This document shows positions 32,352 to 41,209 of a stretch of DNA of 64,000 nt, in pieces. Below the pieces are notes generated by a model. The model ran no database searches. It was not told the origin of the DNA and worked only from the letters and a program-made list of their open reading frames with translations. Both the position numbers and the translations under genes were made by a program. The DNA is from Desulfonatronum thiodismutans (lineage in GTDB: Bacteria; Desulfobacterota; Desulfovibrionia; Desulfovibrionales; Desulfonatronaceae), in contig NZ_JPIK01000021.1 in the NCBI RefSeq assembly GCF_000717475.1, forward strand, positions 62,001 through 126,000, read 5' to 3'. How positions within the stretch are numbered: position 1 is the first letter of the stretch; the number at the start of each line of letters is the position of its first letter.

Positions 32352-33346
32352 ACCTCTCCCTGGTCTTTGATCTGCTGCTGGCCGGGGCTTTGTTGCTGGT
32401 CAGTTGGCGGTTGCTGCAAGCCTCGGATTTGTTCCAGGCCACGGTGCTGTTCATTTCCTTTGGCTTGTTTCTGGCCCTGGCCTGGGTGCGCCTTCGCGCC
32501 CCGGACATCGCTTTGGCCGAAGCCGCGGTGGGCGCGGGGCTGGCCGGGGTGCTGCTGTTTGGGACCTTCAAGCGCATTGAACCTCAATCAGATCAATCCG
32601 ATCAGGAGCGTGGCCCCGGGGACGAGCCGTTCTCCGTGAGCTCCTGCCGACTGGATCAGGCCGCGGCCTGCCCGGGCCGGTTCCATTACCTCGTGGCCGG
32701 AGTGGGGGCCGTTGCCCTGACCGCGTTGCTGGTTTTGGCGGTGCTGGAACTGCCACGTCACGGGGGCGGACTGACCGGAATGGTGGCTCAAAAACTGGGC
32801 TTCTCAGGGGTGGAGCATCCGGTGACCGCCGTGCTCCTCAATTTCCGGCTGTATGACACCTGGCTGGAGTTGGGCGTCCTGCTCCTGGCTCTGATGGGAG
32901 TGTTCGGGGTGCGCGGGGCGCATGACCTGCGCGGGCTGCCCATGCGTCCGGCCGCTTCGCCCGTTGCACGTCGGCTGGTGGGCCTGTTGGGGCCGCTGAT
33001 CGTGCTGGTCGCGGTACATCTGCTCTGGCTGGGAGACCACGCCCCCGGCGGGGCCTTTCAGGCCGGAGTGGTCCTGGCCGCGGGGCTGGTCCTGCTGCGC
33101 TTGACCGGCCTGCCTTCGGTGGACCGGTTGCCCCGGACCGCCTTGCTCTCCTGCGTGGCCGTGGGCTTCGCGGCCATCCTGCTCTTGGCCGTGCTGACCT
33201 CGCTTGGACCGCAAAGTTTTCCCCTGGAATATCCGTCGGCCTGGGCCGGCACGCTGATTCTGGCCTTGGAGGCCGCGGCCACCGTGTCCATCGGGGTGAC
33301 CCTGGCCGCGCTGGTGGTCTTGGTCTTGGTGGTGGACGAGCAATGA
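32348..33346 (+). CDS. mrpB: Mrp antiporter subunit B, fused DUF4040-MrpA C-terminus-MnhB form
   Basis: A 332-residue membrane protein with about nine helices. The N-terminal 75 residues are a DUF4040 domain (SWRLLQASDLFQATVLFISFG, ALAWVRLRAPDIALAEAAVG). The middle (GVEHPVTAVLLNFRLYDTWLELGVLLLALMG) corresponds to the C-terminus of long MrpA. The last third is an MnhB domain (HLLWLGDHAPGGAFQAGVV). It therefore supplies segments that in Bacillus lie in MrpA and MrpB. ATGA overlaps link it to mrpG upstream and mrpC downstream. Confidence 0.88.
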   Translation: MNLSLVFDLLLAGALLLVSWRLLQASDLFQATVLFISFGLFLALAWVRLRAPDIALAEAAVGAGLAGVLLFGTFKRIEPQSDQSDQERGPGDEPFSVSSCRLDQAAACPGRFHYLVAGVGAVALTALLVLAVLELPRHGGGLTGMVAQKLGFSGVEHPVTAVLLNFRLYDTWLELGVLLLALMGVFGVRGAHDLRGLPMRPAASPVARRLVGLLGPLIVLVAVHLLWLGDHAPGGAFQAGVVLAAGLVLLRLTGLPSVDRLPRTALLSCVAVGFAAILLLAVLTSLGPQSFPLEYPSAWAGTLILALEAAATVSIGVTLAALVVLVLVVDEQ

Positions 33347-33711
33347 CCACCTTTCTGGTGTACTCCCTGACCGCGGCCCTGTTGGCGGGCCTGGGCGTGC
33401 ACGGCCTGATCACCCGCAGGCATCTGCTGCGGCAGATCATGGCCCTGAACGTGATCGCGGGCGGGGTGTTTCTGTTGCTGATTAGCACGGCGTATCGCAA
33501 CCAGGGAGATTTTGCCGACCCCGTGCCCCAGGCCATGGTCCTGACCGGAATCGTGGTGGCCATCAGCGCCACGGCCTTTGCCCTGGCCCTGTTGCGTCGG
33601 GTTTATCGGTCCCAACAAAATGCCCAGGGAAAAGCAGAGCGAAAAGAGCGGGAAGGGAGCGGTGAACAGGCCAAGGATGCATCACCGACCCGAGGCGGGT
33701 CGATTCCATGA
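33343..33711 (+). CDS. mrpC: Mrp antiporter subunit C (NuoK-like)
   Basis: A 122-residue protein with three helices, homologous to NuoK. Signatures are GVHGLITRRHLLRQIMALNVIAGGVFLLLI and DPVPQAMVLTGIVVAISATAFALALLRR. The C-terminal tail is hydrophilic and charged (QNAQGKAERKEREGSGEQAK). It overlaps mrpB and the following mrpD by ATGA, consistent with strict co-translation of the complex. Confidence 0.93.
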   Translation: MTTFLVYSLTAALLAGLGVHGLITRRHLLRQIMALNVIAGGVFLLLISTAYRNQGDFADPVPQAMVLTGIVVAISATAFALALLRRVYRSQQNAQGKAERKEREGSGEQAKDASPTRGGSIP

Positions 33712-35282
33712 GCCAGGCGGCATGGATGATTCTGATTCCGTTCCTGGGGGGCGTGGTTTGCCTGTTGCTCCGGGGGCGGGCCGTGGCCTGGACCGGGTTG
33801 GGCGCCTCAGTGGTCACGGCCTGGACCTGCCTGCCGCTGCTGCGTCATGTCTGGCTCTCCGGCCCGGTCCGGATCGACCTGGGCGGATGGGCCGCGCCCC
33901 TGGGCATCGGGCTGTACTTGGACGGGCTGGGGGCGATGTTTTTGTTGCTTACGGCCATTGTCGGCCTGCTGGTGAGTGTCTATGCCCTGGCTTTTTTTGG
34001 GCGAGGCCGGGAGTACGCGCGGATGGAGCCCTATTTCTGGCCCGTCTGGTTGGTGCTCTGGGGCGGGTTGAATGGTCTGTATCTCAGCGCGGACGTGTTC
34101 AACGCCTACGTGCTCCTGGAGATGGTCGGGCTGGGTGCAGTGGGGTTGACCGTGCTTTCCGGGACCAACGACTCCCTGGTGGCCGGCCTGCGCTACCTGC
34201 TGGCGACCATGTTCGGGTCGTTGATCTATCTCCTGGGCGTGGCCCTGCTCTATGCCCAGACCGGTCAGTTGGACATCTTTCTGCTGGCCCAAGTCGTGGA
34301 CGGCTCGTTTCCCGTACTGGTCGCTTTCGGACTGATGACCGGCGGATTGCTGATCAAGGCCGCGTTGCTGCCGTTCCATTTCTGGCTGCCCCCGGCCCAT
34401 GCCGGGGCCCCGGCCCCGGTCAGCGCCATCCTTTCCGGGATGGTGACCAAGGCGTCGTTTTTCCTGTTGTTGCGGATCTGGTTCGTGGTTTTTCCGGACG
34501 TCACGGCCCCGGCGGCGGGGCAGTTGCTGGGCGTCCTGGGGGCCGCGGCCGTGCTCTGGGGATCCCTGCAGGCCGTGCGTCAGACCCGGTTGAAGCTTCT
34601 GGTGGCCTATTCCACGGTGGGCCAACTGGGGTATCTGTTTTTTGTTTTCGCCCTGCTCACGCCCTCGGGCGGGGCAGCCTGGAGCGAGGGCTGGGCGAGT
34701 ATGGCCTGGACCGGCACGGTCTTCCATGTCTTTTCCCACGGGCTGGCCAAGGCGGCCCTGTTCATGGCCGCGGGCTGCCTGCTGCTGGCCATGGGCACGG
34801 ACGAACTGGCGGCCATGCGGGACATCGCCGGGCGGCTGCCCGTGGTCACCTTCACCCTGGGCGTGGCCGGGGTGAGCCTGATGGGCCTGCCGCCCAGCGC
34901 CGGATTCGTGGCCAAGTGGATGCTGCTCAAGGCCTCCCTGGCCAGCGGGCAATGGTGGTGGGCCGTGGTCATCGCCCTGGGTGGCCTGCTCACCGCGGCC
35001 TATGTCTTCAAGATCCTTTCATTCACTTTTGTACCGGTGGGCGGAGATGATTCAAACGCCGATACGGATGCCGACAAACGTCAGATATCGAGGAATTCCG
35101 GCATTCCGGAACTGGGTCCGGTTCCCGCGTTGATGACCCTGTCGGCCCTGATTCTGGCCGCGCTTTGCGTGCTGTTCGGATTTCGGGCCGAGGAGGTGAT
35201 TGCCTTGCTGCTTCGAGACATGGGGCTTGAACCACCCTTTGATGCGGTGCTGATGGGAAATTTTGGCGGAGGCCGGCCATGA
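33708..35282 (+). CDS. mrpD: Mrp antiporter subunit D (first NuoL/M/N-like proton channel)
   Basis: A 524-residue protein with about fourteen membrane helices, of the NuoM/NuoN family that forms antiporter-like proton half channels. Functional residues include YVLLEMVGLGAVGLTVLSG with the helix-5 glutamate; LIKAALLPFHFWLPPAHAGAPAPVSAILSG with the helix-7 lysine; and VFHVFSHGLAKAALFMAAG. A hydrophilic cytoplasmic loop follows (GGDDSNADTDADKRQ). Start and stop each overlap a neighbour as ATGA. Confidence 0.92.
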   Translation: MSQAAWMILIPFLGGVVCLLLRGRAVAWTGLGASVVTAWTCLPLLRHVWLSGPVRIDLGGWAAPLGIGLYLDGLGAMFLLLTAIVGLLVSVYALAFFGRGREYARMEPYFWPVWLVLWGGLNGLYLSADVFNAYVLLEMVGLGAVGLTVLSGTNDSLVAGLRYLLATMFGSLIYLLGVALLYAQTGQLDIFLLAQVVDGSFPVLVAFGLMTGGLLIKAALLPFHFWLPPAHAGAPAPVSAILSGMVTKASFFLLLRIWFVVFPDVTAPAAGQLLGVLGAAAVLWGSLQAVRQTRLKLLVAYSTVGQLGYLFFVFALLTPSGGAAWSEGWASMAWTGTVFHVFSHGLAKAALFMAAGCLLLAMGTDELAAMRDIAGRLPVVTFTLGVAGVSLMGLPPSAGFVAKWMLLKASLASGQWWWAVVIALGGLLTAAYVFKILSFTFVPVGGDDSNADTDADKRQISRNSGIPELGPVPALMTLSALILAALCVLFGFRAEEVIALLLRDMGLEPPFDAVLMGNFGGGRP

Positions 35283-36790
35283 CCATGATCTCCTGGCTGC
35301 CGCTGATCGTATTGTGCAGCTCCTTGTTTACCGGGCTGATCATCTTTCTCCTGCCCGAGGAGCGTTCCGGGTGGCGGACGGCCCTGAACATGACCGGGGC
35401 CACCGTGAAAGTGGTCGGGGTTTTTGTCATGGCCTGGGGCGTGCTGGTCCAGGGGGCCGTGTGCGAAGCGCGCTTCACCATGGGTCTGGGATTCGACTTC
35501 GTGCTGCACGTGGACCTGCTGTCCCTGGCCTTTGTCTCTCTGTCCAGCAATCTCTGGTTCCTGACCACTCTGTATGCAGTGGGCTATCTGAAGGGGTCCC
35601 GGAACCGAAGCCGGTTTTTCGGTTTTTTCAGCCTGTGCGTGACCGCGTCCACCGGCGTGGCCCTGGCCGGAAACCTGATTACGTTTTTCATCTTCTACGA
35701 GTTCCTGACTCTGGTCACCTATCCCTTGGTGGTCCACCAGGGCACGCCGCAAGCCCTGGCCGCCGGGCGGACGTATCTGTGGTACGCCATGAGCGCGGGG
35801 GCCGTGCTGTTTCTGGGCGTGGTCGGGCTTCAGACCCTGGCCGGTCCCTATGACTTCGTTTCCGGCGGGGTCCTGGGAAGCTTGGAGCACATCGGGCCGT
35901 GGGAGGCTCGGATCATCTTCGCCTTGCTGATCTGCGGGCTGGCCGTGAAGATCGCCTTCGTGCCCCTGCACGGCTGGCTGCCCGCGGCCATGGTCGCCCC
36001 GGCCCCGGTCAGCGCCTTGCTGCACGCCGTGGCCGTGGTCAAGGCCGGGGCTTTCGGCGTGCTCCGGGTGGTCCAGGACGTTTTCGGCAAGGACTTCGCG
36101 GCCCAGATCGGGGTGCTGGAACCCCTGGCCGCGGTGGTGGCCGCCACGATCATTTTCGGCTCCCTGCGGGCCTTGATGCAGAACGAACTGAAGCGCCGCC
36201 TGGCTTATTCCACGGTCAGCCAGGTGTCCTACATCGCCCTGGGCGCGGTGGTCCTCGGGCCCCTGGCCACGGTGGGCGGGCTGGCCCATCTGGTCCATCA
36301 GGGGATCATGAAGATCACCCTGTTTTTCTGCGCCGGAATCTTCGCCAGGTCCAGGAATATCCACCGCATCGACCAGATGGACGGCCTGGGCCGGACCATG
36401 CCCGTGACCATGGCTCTGTTTACCATTGCCGCTTTGGGCATGATCGGGGTTCCGCCGGTGGCCGGGTTTGTCAGCAAATGGTATCTGGCCCAGGGCGGCA
36501 TTCAGGCCGGGCAGGACTGGGTGGTGGTGGTCCTGGTGCTCAGCAGCCTGCTCAACGCCGCCTATTTCCTGCCCATTCTGCACCGGGCCTGGTTCCGGCC
36601 CTGCGGGGAAGAGCCGGAGTCTGGCGGCGAACAGGCCCGGTGCGGAATCTGGGAAGCACCGTGGATGCTGCTGTTGCCCACCATGGCCACGGCCTTTTTC
36701 TCCCTGGCCGCCGGGGTCTTCGCCGGATGGGAGTGGAGCCCTTTGGGCGTGGCTCAGCTTATAACCTCTGGTCGGGGGGCTTTTCCGTGA
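35279..36790 (+). CDS. Mrp antiporter subunit D-like (second)
   Basis: A 503-residue paralogue of the previous subunit, with FFIFYEFLTLVTYPLVVHQGTP (helix-5 Glu), VKIAFVPLHGWLPAAMVAPAPVSALLHAVAVVKAG (helix-7 Lys) and LVHQGIMKITLFFCAGIFAR. The HAVAVVKAGAFG stretch is closer to NuoL/MrpA-type subunits than to MrpD. The gene overlaps mrpD as ATGA. Its stop is followed by a 253-bp spacer with palindromic repeats before the third paralogue, the only large gap in this operon. Confidence 0.9.
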   Translation: MTMISWLPLIVLCSSLFTGLIIFLLPEERSGWRTALNMTGATVKVVGVFVMAWGVLVQGAVCEARFTMGLGFDFVLHVDLLSLAFVSLSSNLWFLTTLYAVGYLKGSRNRSRFFGFFSLCVTASTGVALAGNLITFFIFYEFLTLVTYPLVVHQGTPQALAAGRTYLWYAMSAGAVLFLGVVGLQTLAGPYDFVSGGVLGSLEHIGPWEARIIFALLICGLAVKIAFVPLHGWLPAAMVAPAPVSALLHAVAVVKAGAFGVLRVVQDVFGKDFAAQIGVLEPLAAVVAATIIFGSLRALMQNELKRRLAYSTVSQVSYIALGAVVLGPLATVGGLAHLVHQGIMKITLFFCAGIFARSRNIHRIDQMDGLGRTMPVTMALFTIAALGMIGVPPVAGFVSKWYLAQGGIQAGQDWVVVVLVLSSLLNAAYFLPILHRAWFRPCGEEPESGGEQARCGIWEAPWMLLLPTMATAFFSLAAGVFAGWEWSPLGVAQLITSGRGAFP

Positions 36791-36885
36791 ATCGCGGGAT
36801 TCTTTTGTTTTCGGATTCTCGATATATTCCGACTGAATCGAAATCGAAATCCTTCTTGAACAAACCACGGAAGGATCGGTCATCC

Positions 36886-36974
36886 GTAGGGGCAGGCCTT
36901 GCGCCTGCCCAGGGCGACCGCAAGGGTCGCCCCTACGATGGGATACCAGGGCGGACACACAGGTCCGCCCCTAC
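36886..36974. repeat. Intergenic palindromic repeat cluster inside the mrp operon
   Basis: GTAGGGG (36886) and CCCCTAC (36930) bracket nested palindromes GGGCAGGC..GCCTGCCC and GGGCGACC..GGTCGCCC, followed by a related GGGCGGAC..GTCCGCCCCTAC unit ending at 36974. The pattern resembles dispersed extragenic palindromes seen in many genomes. It separates the second and third D-type genes and could act as an mRNA processing or attenuation site. Confidence 0.75.
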
Positions 36975-37043
36975 GTTACGCCGACCCTCCGCATATGACC
37001 ATCCTGGGTCAGACAATCAAGAAAACATAGGCATCCAAACGAA

Positions 37044-38882
37044 ATGATCTGGCTGATCGTCATCGGTTTCCCGCTTCTCATCTGCTGCCTGCTCGGCCAT
37101 GCCCGGACGCGGAATCTGGCTGCCGGGCCGGGGCTTTGGCTGGCGCCGTTGCCGGCCCTGGGGCTGGCTTTGTTCGGCGAAGGCGCGGCATCCGGTTTCT
37201 TTCCGGCCCTGTTTCTGGAAACCACGCTGCATTTCGGGCCGTACGGAAGGGTTTTCCTGCTCCTGGCGGCCGTGCTCTGGACCGCGGCGGGCCTGTTCGC
37301 CTGGTCCGCGGCGCAAAGCGGTTCCGGCGGCCGGGATCGGTTCCGGTTCGCCTTCTTTTTCCTGGTGACCCTGAGCGGCAACCTCGGGGTCTGCGTGGCC
37401 CAGGATTTGGCTTCGTTTTACGTCTTTTTCGCCATGATGAGCTTCGCCGCCTACGGGATGATCGTCCACGATCAGACCCCCAAGGCGTTTCATGCCGGGA
37501 AAATCTATCTGATCATGACCGTGGTCGGCGAGGTGCTGTTGGCCGCGGCCTTTTTCTATGCCGGGATCATCGCGGACAGCCTGCTGTTCGCGGACGCGGC
37601 CCAAGCCCTGGCAGGCGCGGAGACTGGATGGAACCGAAGCGCTCTGGTCTTCTCCCTGGCCCTGGCCGGGTTCGGGATCAAGGCCGGGGTGATCGGCTTG
37701 CACTTTTGGCTGCCCCTGGCCCACCCGGCGGCCCCCACCGCGGCCAGCGCGGTGCTCAGCGGGGTGATGATCAAGGTCGGCCTGCTGGGCTGGCTGCAAC
37801 TGTTTCCGCTCACCGTTGGTCTGACACTTTGGGGGATGGGGATGGCCTGGCTGGGCCTGGTCGGCGCGGTCTACGCCGCGGCCGCCGGGTTTGCCCGGCA
37901 TGATCCGAAGACCATTCTGGCCTATTCCAGCGTCAGTCAGATGGGGCTGATGACCATGGGCGTTGGCTTTGTCCTGGCCGCCCAAAGTCAGGGCGGCGGA
38001 ATGTTTCCTGAGAGTGGCGTGCTGCCTGCGGGAATCCTGCTGTTCGTGCTGGTCCACGGTCTGGCCAAGGGCGCGCTGTTTCTCGGCGTCGGCGTGGCCA
38101 AGGCGACGCAATGGGGAACGGCCCGGGCGCGGTGGCTCCTGGCCGGTCTGGCCGCCGCCGGACTGGTTCTGGCCGGTGCGCCGTTCACCGGCGGAGCCCT
38201 GGTCAAGCAGACCCTGAAATCCGGAGCCGAGCAATTGTCGCCGGTCTGGAGCGGTTTTTTCAGTGCCGTGCTGCCCCTGACCGCCGTGGGCACGACCTTG
38301 CTGATGGCCATGTTTCTCTGGCGGATTTGGCGAAGCATGGCCGCGGAGGACGCTCGCCACGAAGTGCATTCCAAGGCCGACAAGGACTCGGGAAGCCCAA
38401 AGGCGCGGTGGGGCATGGTTTTCGCCTGGGGCGGACTGTTGGCCCTGGTGCTTGGGGTGGTTCCTATAGCGTCGCTTATGTTCCCTGAATTATACAACGA
38501 ACTGAATGAGCTTGCTGGAAAAGGCTGGGAGGGTGTCTGGGATGGATTGTGGCCCATCTCCCTTGGATTGGTGGCCGCTGGGCTGTTTCTTCGCCTGAGT
38601 CAGGGCGACGGAGAAAGCAAAGGACTGGACGATCTGGTCCTGGCTGCCGTGGAGCGGGGCGCGACTCGCCTGCGCTCCTGGTGGTGGCGCAGCCCGTACT
38701 GCGACCCGGCCTGCGGGACCATTGATCTCGTGGCCTGGTCGGACCGGATTCTGCAAAGCCGCTGGATGCAAACCGTTCCGGACCGGATCGAGCGGCGGCT
38801 GTTGTACTGGCATACCGTGGGCGTGTTGTTTGTCGGGTTTGTATTGGTTTTTTTGGCCGTGACCTGGTGGAGCGGGCGGTAG
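37044..38882 (+). CDS. Mrp antiporter subunit D/MrpA-like (third NuoL-type channel)
   Basis: A 612-residue membrane protein of the same proton-channel family. It has DLASFYVFFAMMSFAAYGMIVHDQTP, KAGVIGLHFWLPLAHPAAPTAASAVLSGVMIKVG with the helix-7 lysine, and LVHGLAKGALFLGVGVAKA. It has an extended C-terminal part (residues about 490-612) with a charged loop, an amphipathic stretch (LAAVERGATRLRSWWWR) and a last helix GVLFVGFVLVFLAVTWWSGR. The helix-5 glutamate position appears to be occupied by a different residue (FFAMMSF), so this copy may transfer protons differently. Its final codons recur, diverged, in front of the distant mrpE. Confidence 0.87.
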   Translation: MIWLIVIGFPLLICCLLGHARTRNLAAGPGLWLAPLPALGLALFGEGAASGFFPALFLETTLHFGPYGRVFLLLAAVLWTAAGLFAWSAAQSGSGGRDRFRFAFFFLVTLSGNLGVCVAQDLASFYVFFAMMSFAAYGMIVHDQTPKAFHAGKIYLIMTVVGEVLLAAAFFYAGIIADSLLFADAAQALAGAETGWNRSALVFSLALAGFGIKAGVIGLHFWLPLAHPAAPTAASAVLSGVMIKVGLLGWLQLFPLTVGLTLWGMGMAWLGLVGAVYAAAAGFARHDPKTILAYSSVSQMGLMTMGVGFVLAAQSQGGGMFPESGVLPAGILLFVLVHGLAKGALFLGVGVAKATQWGTARARWLLAGLAAAGLVLAGAPFTGGALVKQTLKSGAEQLSPVWSGFFSAVLPLTAVGTTLLMAMFLWRIWRSMAAEDARHEVHSKADKDSGSPKARWGMVFAWGGLLALVLGVVPIASLMFPELYNELNELAGKGWEGVWDGLWPISLGLVAAGLFLRLSQGDGESKGLDDLVLAAVERGATRLRSWWWRSPYCDPACGTIDLVAWSDRILQSRWMQTVPDRIERRLLYWHTVGVLFVGFVLVFLAVTWWSGR

Positions 38883-38902
38883 GGGGCGATTATGGCGGAA
38901 CG
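38841..38902 (+). repeat. Operon-junction repeat, copy 1, with a truncated mrpE start
   Basis: This stretch holds the last codons of the third D-type gene (ending TGGAGCGGGCGGTAG) and then ATGGCGGAAC at 38892. That ATG opens only a 10-codon frame (MAERNYSPHP, then stop). A diverged second copy lies at 59961-60016, where the ATGGCGGAAC is the real start of mrpE. The 38 or so bases around the stop and start are about 80 percent alike. Confidence 0.75.
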
Positions 38903-38935
38903 TAACTACTCACCCCATCCGTGAGAAAGCGGCCT

Positions 38936-39012
38936 GAATACCTGCCTTCGTGGGTATGACTGATTGGGAGGCGGCACGGAAAAACACGTCATTCCCGCGA
39001 AGGCGGGAATCC
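38936..39012. repeat. Dispersed-type palindromes downstream of the mrp run
   Basis: ATACC/GGTAT form a small hairpin at about 38938-38957, and ATTCCCGC/GCGGGAAT form a perfect 8-bp stem with a GAAG loop at 38991-39010. The second is of a type commonly found dispersed between genes. Both lie at the left edge of the presumed insertion and between convergent genes, so they may terminate transcription. Confidence 0.55.
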
Positions 39013-39068
39013 AGCGTCGGAAATGGATTCAACTCAGGATGTGCTGATTAGTTACAAAAATCGCAAGG

Positions 39069-41144
39069 CTATCGGAAATCTGAACTGGTTGCCTCTCCGT
39101 CGCCGATGGGCAGGCGAATCACGAACGTGGTGCCATGGCCTTCGTTGTCCGTGAAGGATATGCTCCCATGGTGTTTTTCGACGACCACGGCATGGGCGAT
39201 GGCCAAGCCTTGGCCGGTGCCCTGTCCCACGACCTTGGTCGTGAAAAAAGGATCGAAAATCCGGGCTCGAATGGCATCCGGGATGCCCTTGCCCGTATCG
39301 CTGATTCGGATTTCAACCTGATCCCCGTCACGGCAGGTGCTGATCCGGATCATCCCCATACCTTGGCCTTCGGTCTCGACCACATCCCGAATGGCCTGGC
39401 CGGCGTTGACCAGGACGTTCAAAAAGACCTGATTGATCTCGTCGGGCAGGCAAAACACCTCTGGTAGACTCGGGTCGAGATCCATTTCCAGTTCCGCCAC
39501 GTACTTCCACTCGTTTCTGGTCACTACGGTGGTGTTTTCAAGGGCCTTGTTGATGTTCGCTGGTTTCTTCTCCATCCCCCCGGGATGGGCGAATTCCTTC
39601 ATGGACCGAACGATCTTGCTGATCCGCCCGATCCCATCGTGAATCTGTTCAATGGCCAGTGGAGTTTCCTGGAGCAAGAACTCGAGATCCGCTTCCAGGA
39701 GCATCGCTTCCAGTTTGTCAACGGTTTGGGAATCCACCGAGCCCGCACGGACCTGGTCCAGCAGTTCGCCATAGCCCCGCAGGATGGGGTTCATTTCGCG
39801 GCAGGCGTTCTGAAGAAAAAGAGCGTTATCTCCGACGAACTGGGCCGGGGTGTTGATCTCGTGGGCGATCCCGGCGGCGAGCTGGCCAATGGAAGCCAGT
39901 TTTTCGGCATGCAGGAGCTGGCTTTGCGTCCGCTTCAGTTCATCAAGGCTGTCCCGAAGTTCTTTGGTTCGCTCCAGAACGGTCTCTTCCAGTACATCCC
40001 GATGGCGGATCAGTAATTCCTCGGCATGGACCTTTTCCGTGATATCCCGCACAAAAACGGCAAGTACGACACGACCTTCGAATTCCGTGACAGAGGTGCT
40101 CACCTCAATGGGCACTTCCAGGCCATTCTTGCATACTCCCCGGAGGTTGATGGGCGTGACGGGCTCACCATCCAGCGCCTTGTTGCTGAGCTTCCGCCAA
40201 GCGTTGGGCAAGTCCTCGGGATGGATCACCATGTTGATCGGCATGCCCAGCAACTCGGCCCGTTCATAACCCAAAATCCGGCAAACGGCCTGATTCACGT
40301 ACCGAAACAGTGCGACACGTGGTCCCTCGTCCTCCACCAAGGCAATACCGATCTGGGCCGCGGAAGCGCTCTCGATGAGGGCCCTGTTGCGCCGCTCGGA
40401 GGCCTGCAGTTCCTCATGGGCCGTACGGAGGTGAATGACCATCCTGTTGAACTGCAAGGCCAGCACTCCGATTTCATCCCGGGAAGAAATCGGAGGGGTT
40501 AACTCCAAATCCCCATGGGCGATACGTTCCGCGGATTTGGTCAGGGCGGCTATCGGTCGGGAAATGGCTCGGGAAATATATAGCAGCAGGGCCATGACCA
40601 TGCCCAGGATCACCGCGCCCCAGATCAATATACGCTGGAACCAGGTCGCCAGCGCCGCATCAACGTCGCGAAGCGAGAGCCCGACCAGGGCATGCCAGGT
40701 ATCGTTGCCGATGGTTACCGGATGCGCCACCAGAACCCCTCGCTGACCATGATCGGAAAAGAAGTAGTCCACATGCCGCTGCACCTGGCCGGTGAGCAAT
40801 GTTGATTCAACCGATTGTCCATAAACCTCTCGGTCATTGGCCAGATACACTGCTCCGTCCGGACGAACCACCTGAACAATCAGGATTCCGTCCTCCGGAT
40901 TACTGGCCAGTTCTCGTAAAAACTGCTCGACATTGGCCCAGTTCAGGGACCAGAAGGCACTCTCCGTCAGGGACGCGACATTTTTTGCGATGATCTCGCC
41001 GGAGTGGACGACATTACCGAGCAGGATATTCCGTTCCGTTCGCATGATCAGGAACGCGCCAAGGAAAGATGTCAGCATGAAGAGAAGGACGACCGGAATC
41101 GTGAACTTCAGAAAAATCGGAATTCGGACTCCGGTTTTCTTCAT
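39069..41144 (-). CDS. Membrane sensor histidine kinase (HAMP-PAS-HK)
   Basis: A 691-residue kinase. One helix near the N-terminus (IFLKFTIPVVLLFMLTSFLGAFLI), a periplasmic sensor domain of about 130 residues (TESAFWSLNWANVEQFLREL, IGNDTWHALVGLSLRD), a second helix (ILIWGAVILGMVMALLLYI), HAMP (RAISRPIAALTKSAERIAHG), PAS (ALIESASAAQIGIALVED), then the kinase core. Its phospho-acceptor box LAAGIAHEINTPAQFVGDN has the histidine near residue 428, and the ATP-binding boxes are VLVNAGQAI and DTGKGIPD. No receiver is attached. The start at 41144 is chosen by protein logic (MKKTGVRIP before the helix); the frame is open to a TTG at 41213 and no clear ribosome site is seen. Last gene of the minus-strand array. 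Confidence 0.88.
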   Translation of the reverse strand: MKKTGVRIPIFLKFTIPVVLLFMLTSFLGAFLIMRTERNILLGNVVHSGEIIAKNVASLTESAFWSLNWANVEQFLRELASNPEDGILIVQVVRPDGAVYLANDREVYGQSVESTLLTGQVQRHVDYFFSDHGQRGVLVAHPVTIGNDTWHALVGLSLRDVDAALATWFQRILIWGAVILGMVMALLLYISRAISRPIAALTKSAERIAHGDLELTPPISSRDEIGVLALQFNRMVIHLRTAHEELQASERRNRALIESASAAQIGIALVEDEGPRVALFRYVNQAVCRILGYERAELLGMPINMVIHPEDLPNAWRKLSNKALDGEPVTPINLRGVCKNGLEVPIEVSTSVTEFEGRVVLAVFVRDITEKVHAEELLIRHRDVLEETVLERTKELRDSLDELKRTQSQLLHAEKLASIGQLAAGIAHEINTPAQFVGDNALFLQNACREMNPILRGYGELLDQVRAGSVDSQTVDKLEAMLLEADLEFLLQETPLAIEQIHDGIGRISKIVRSMKEFAHPGGMEKKPANINKALENTTVVTRNEWKYVAELEMDLDPSLPEVFCLPDEINQVFLNVLVNAGQAIRDVVETEGQGMGMIRISTCRDGDQVEIRISDTGKGIPDAIRARIFDPFFTTKVVGQGTGQGLAIAHAVVVEKHHGSISFTDNEGHGTTFVIRLPIGDGEATSSDFR

Positions 41145-41209
41145 GGCACTATTGTCGGTGCAATGCCTGGGATCATCCTGGAAGCGGATCATACTCGGTA
41201 AATCAACGA

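Noticed and set aside
33578..35050. Plus-strand open frame of 490 codons overlapping mrpC/mrpD
   Set aside because: Out of frame with mrpD, which has all family signatures. The translation lacks membrane helices and has a shadow composition.
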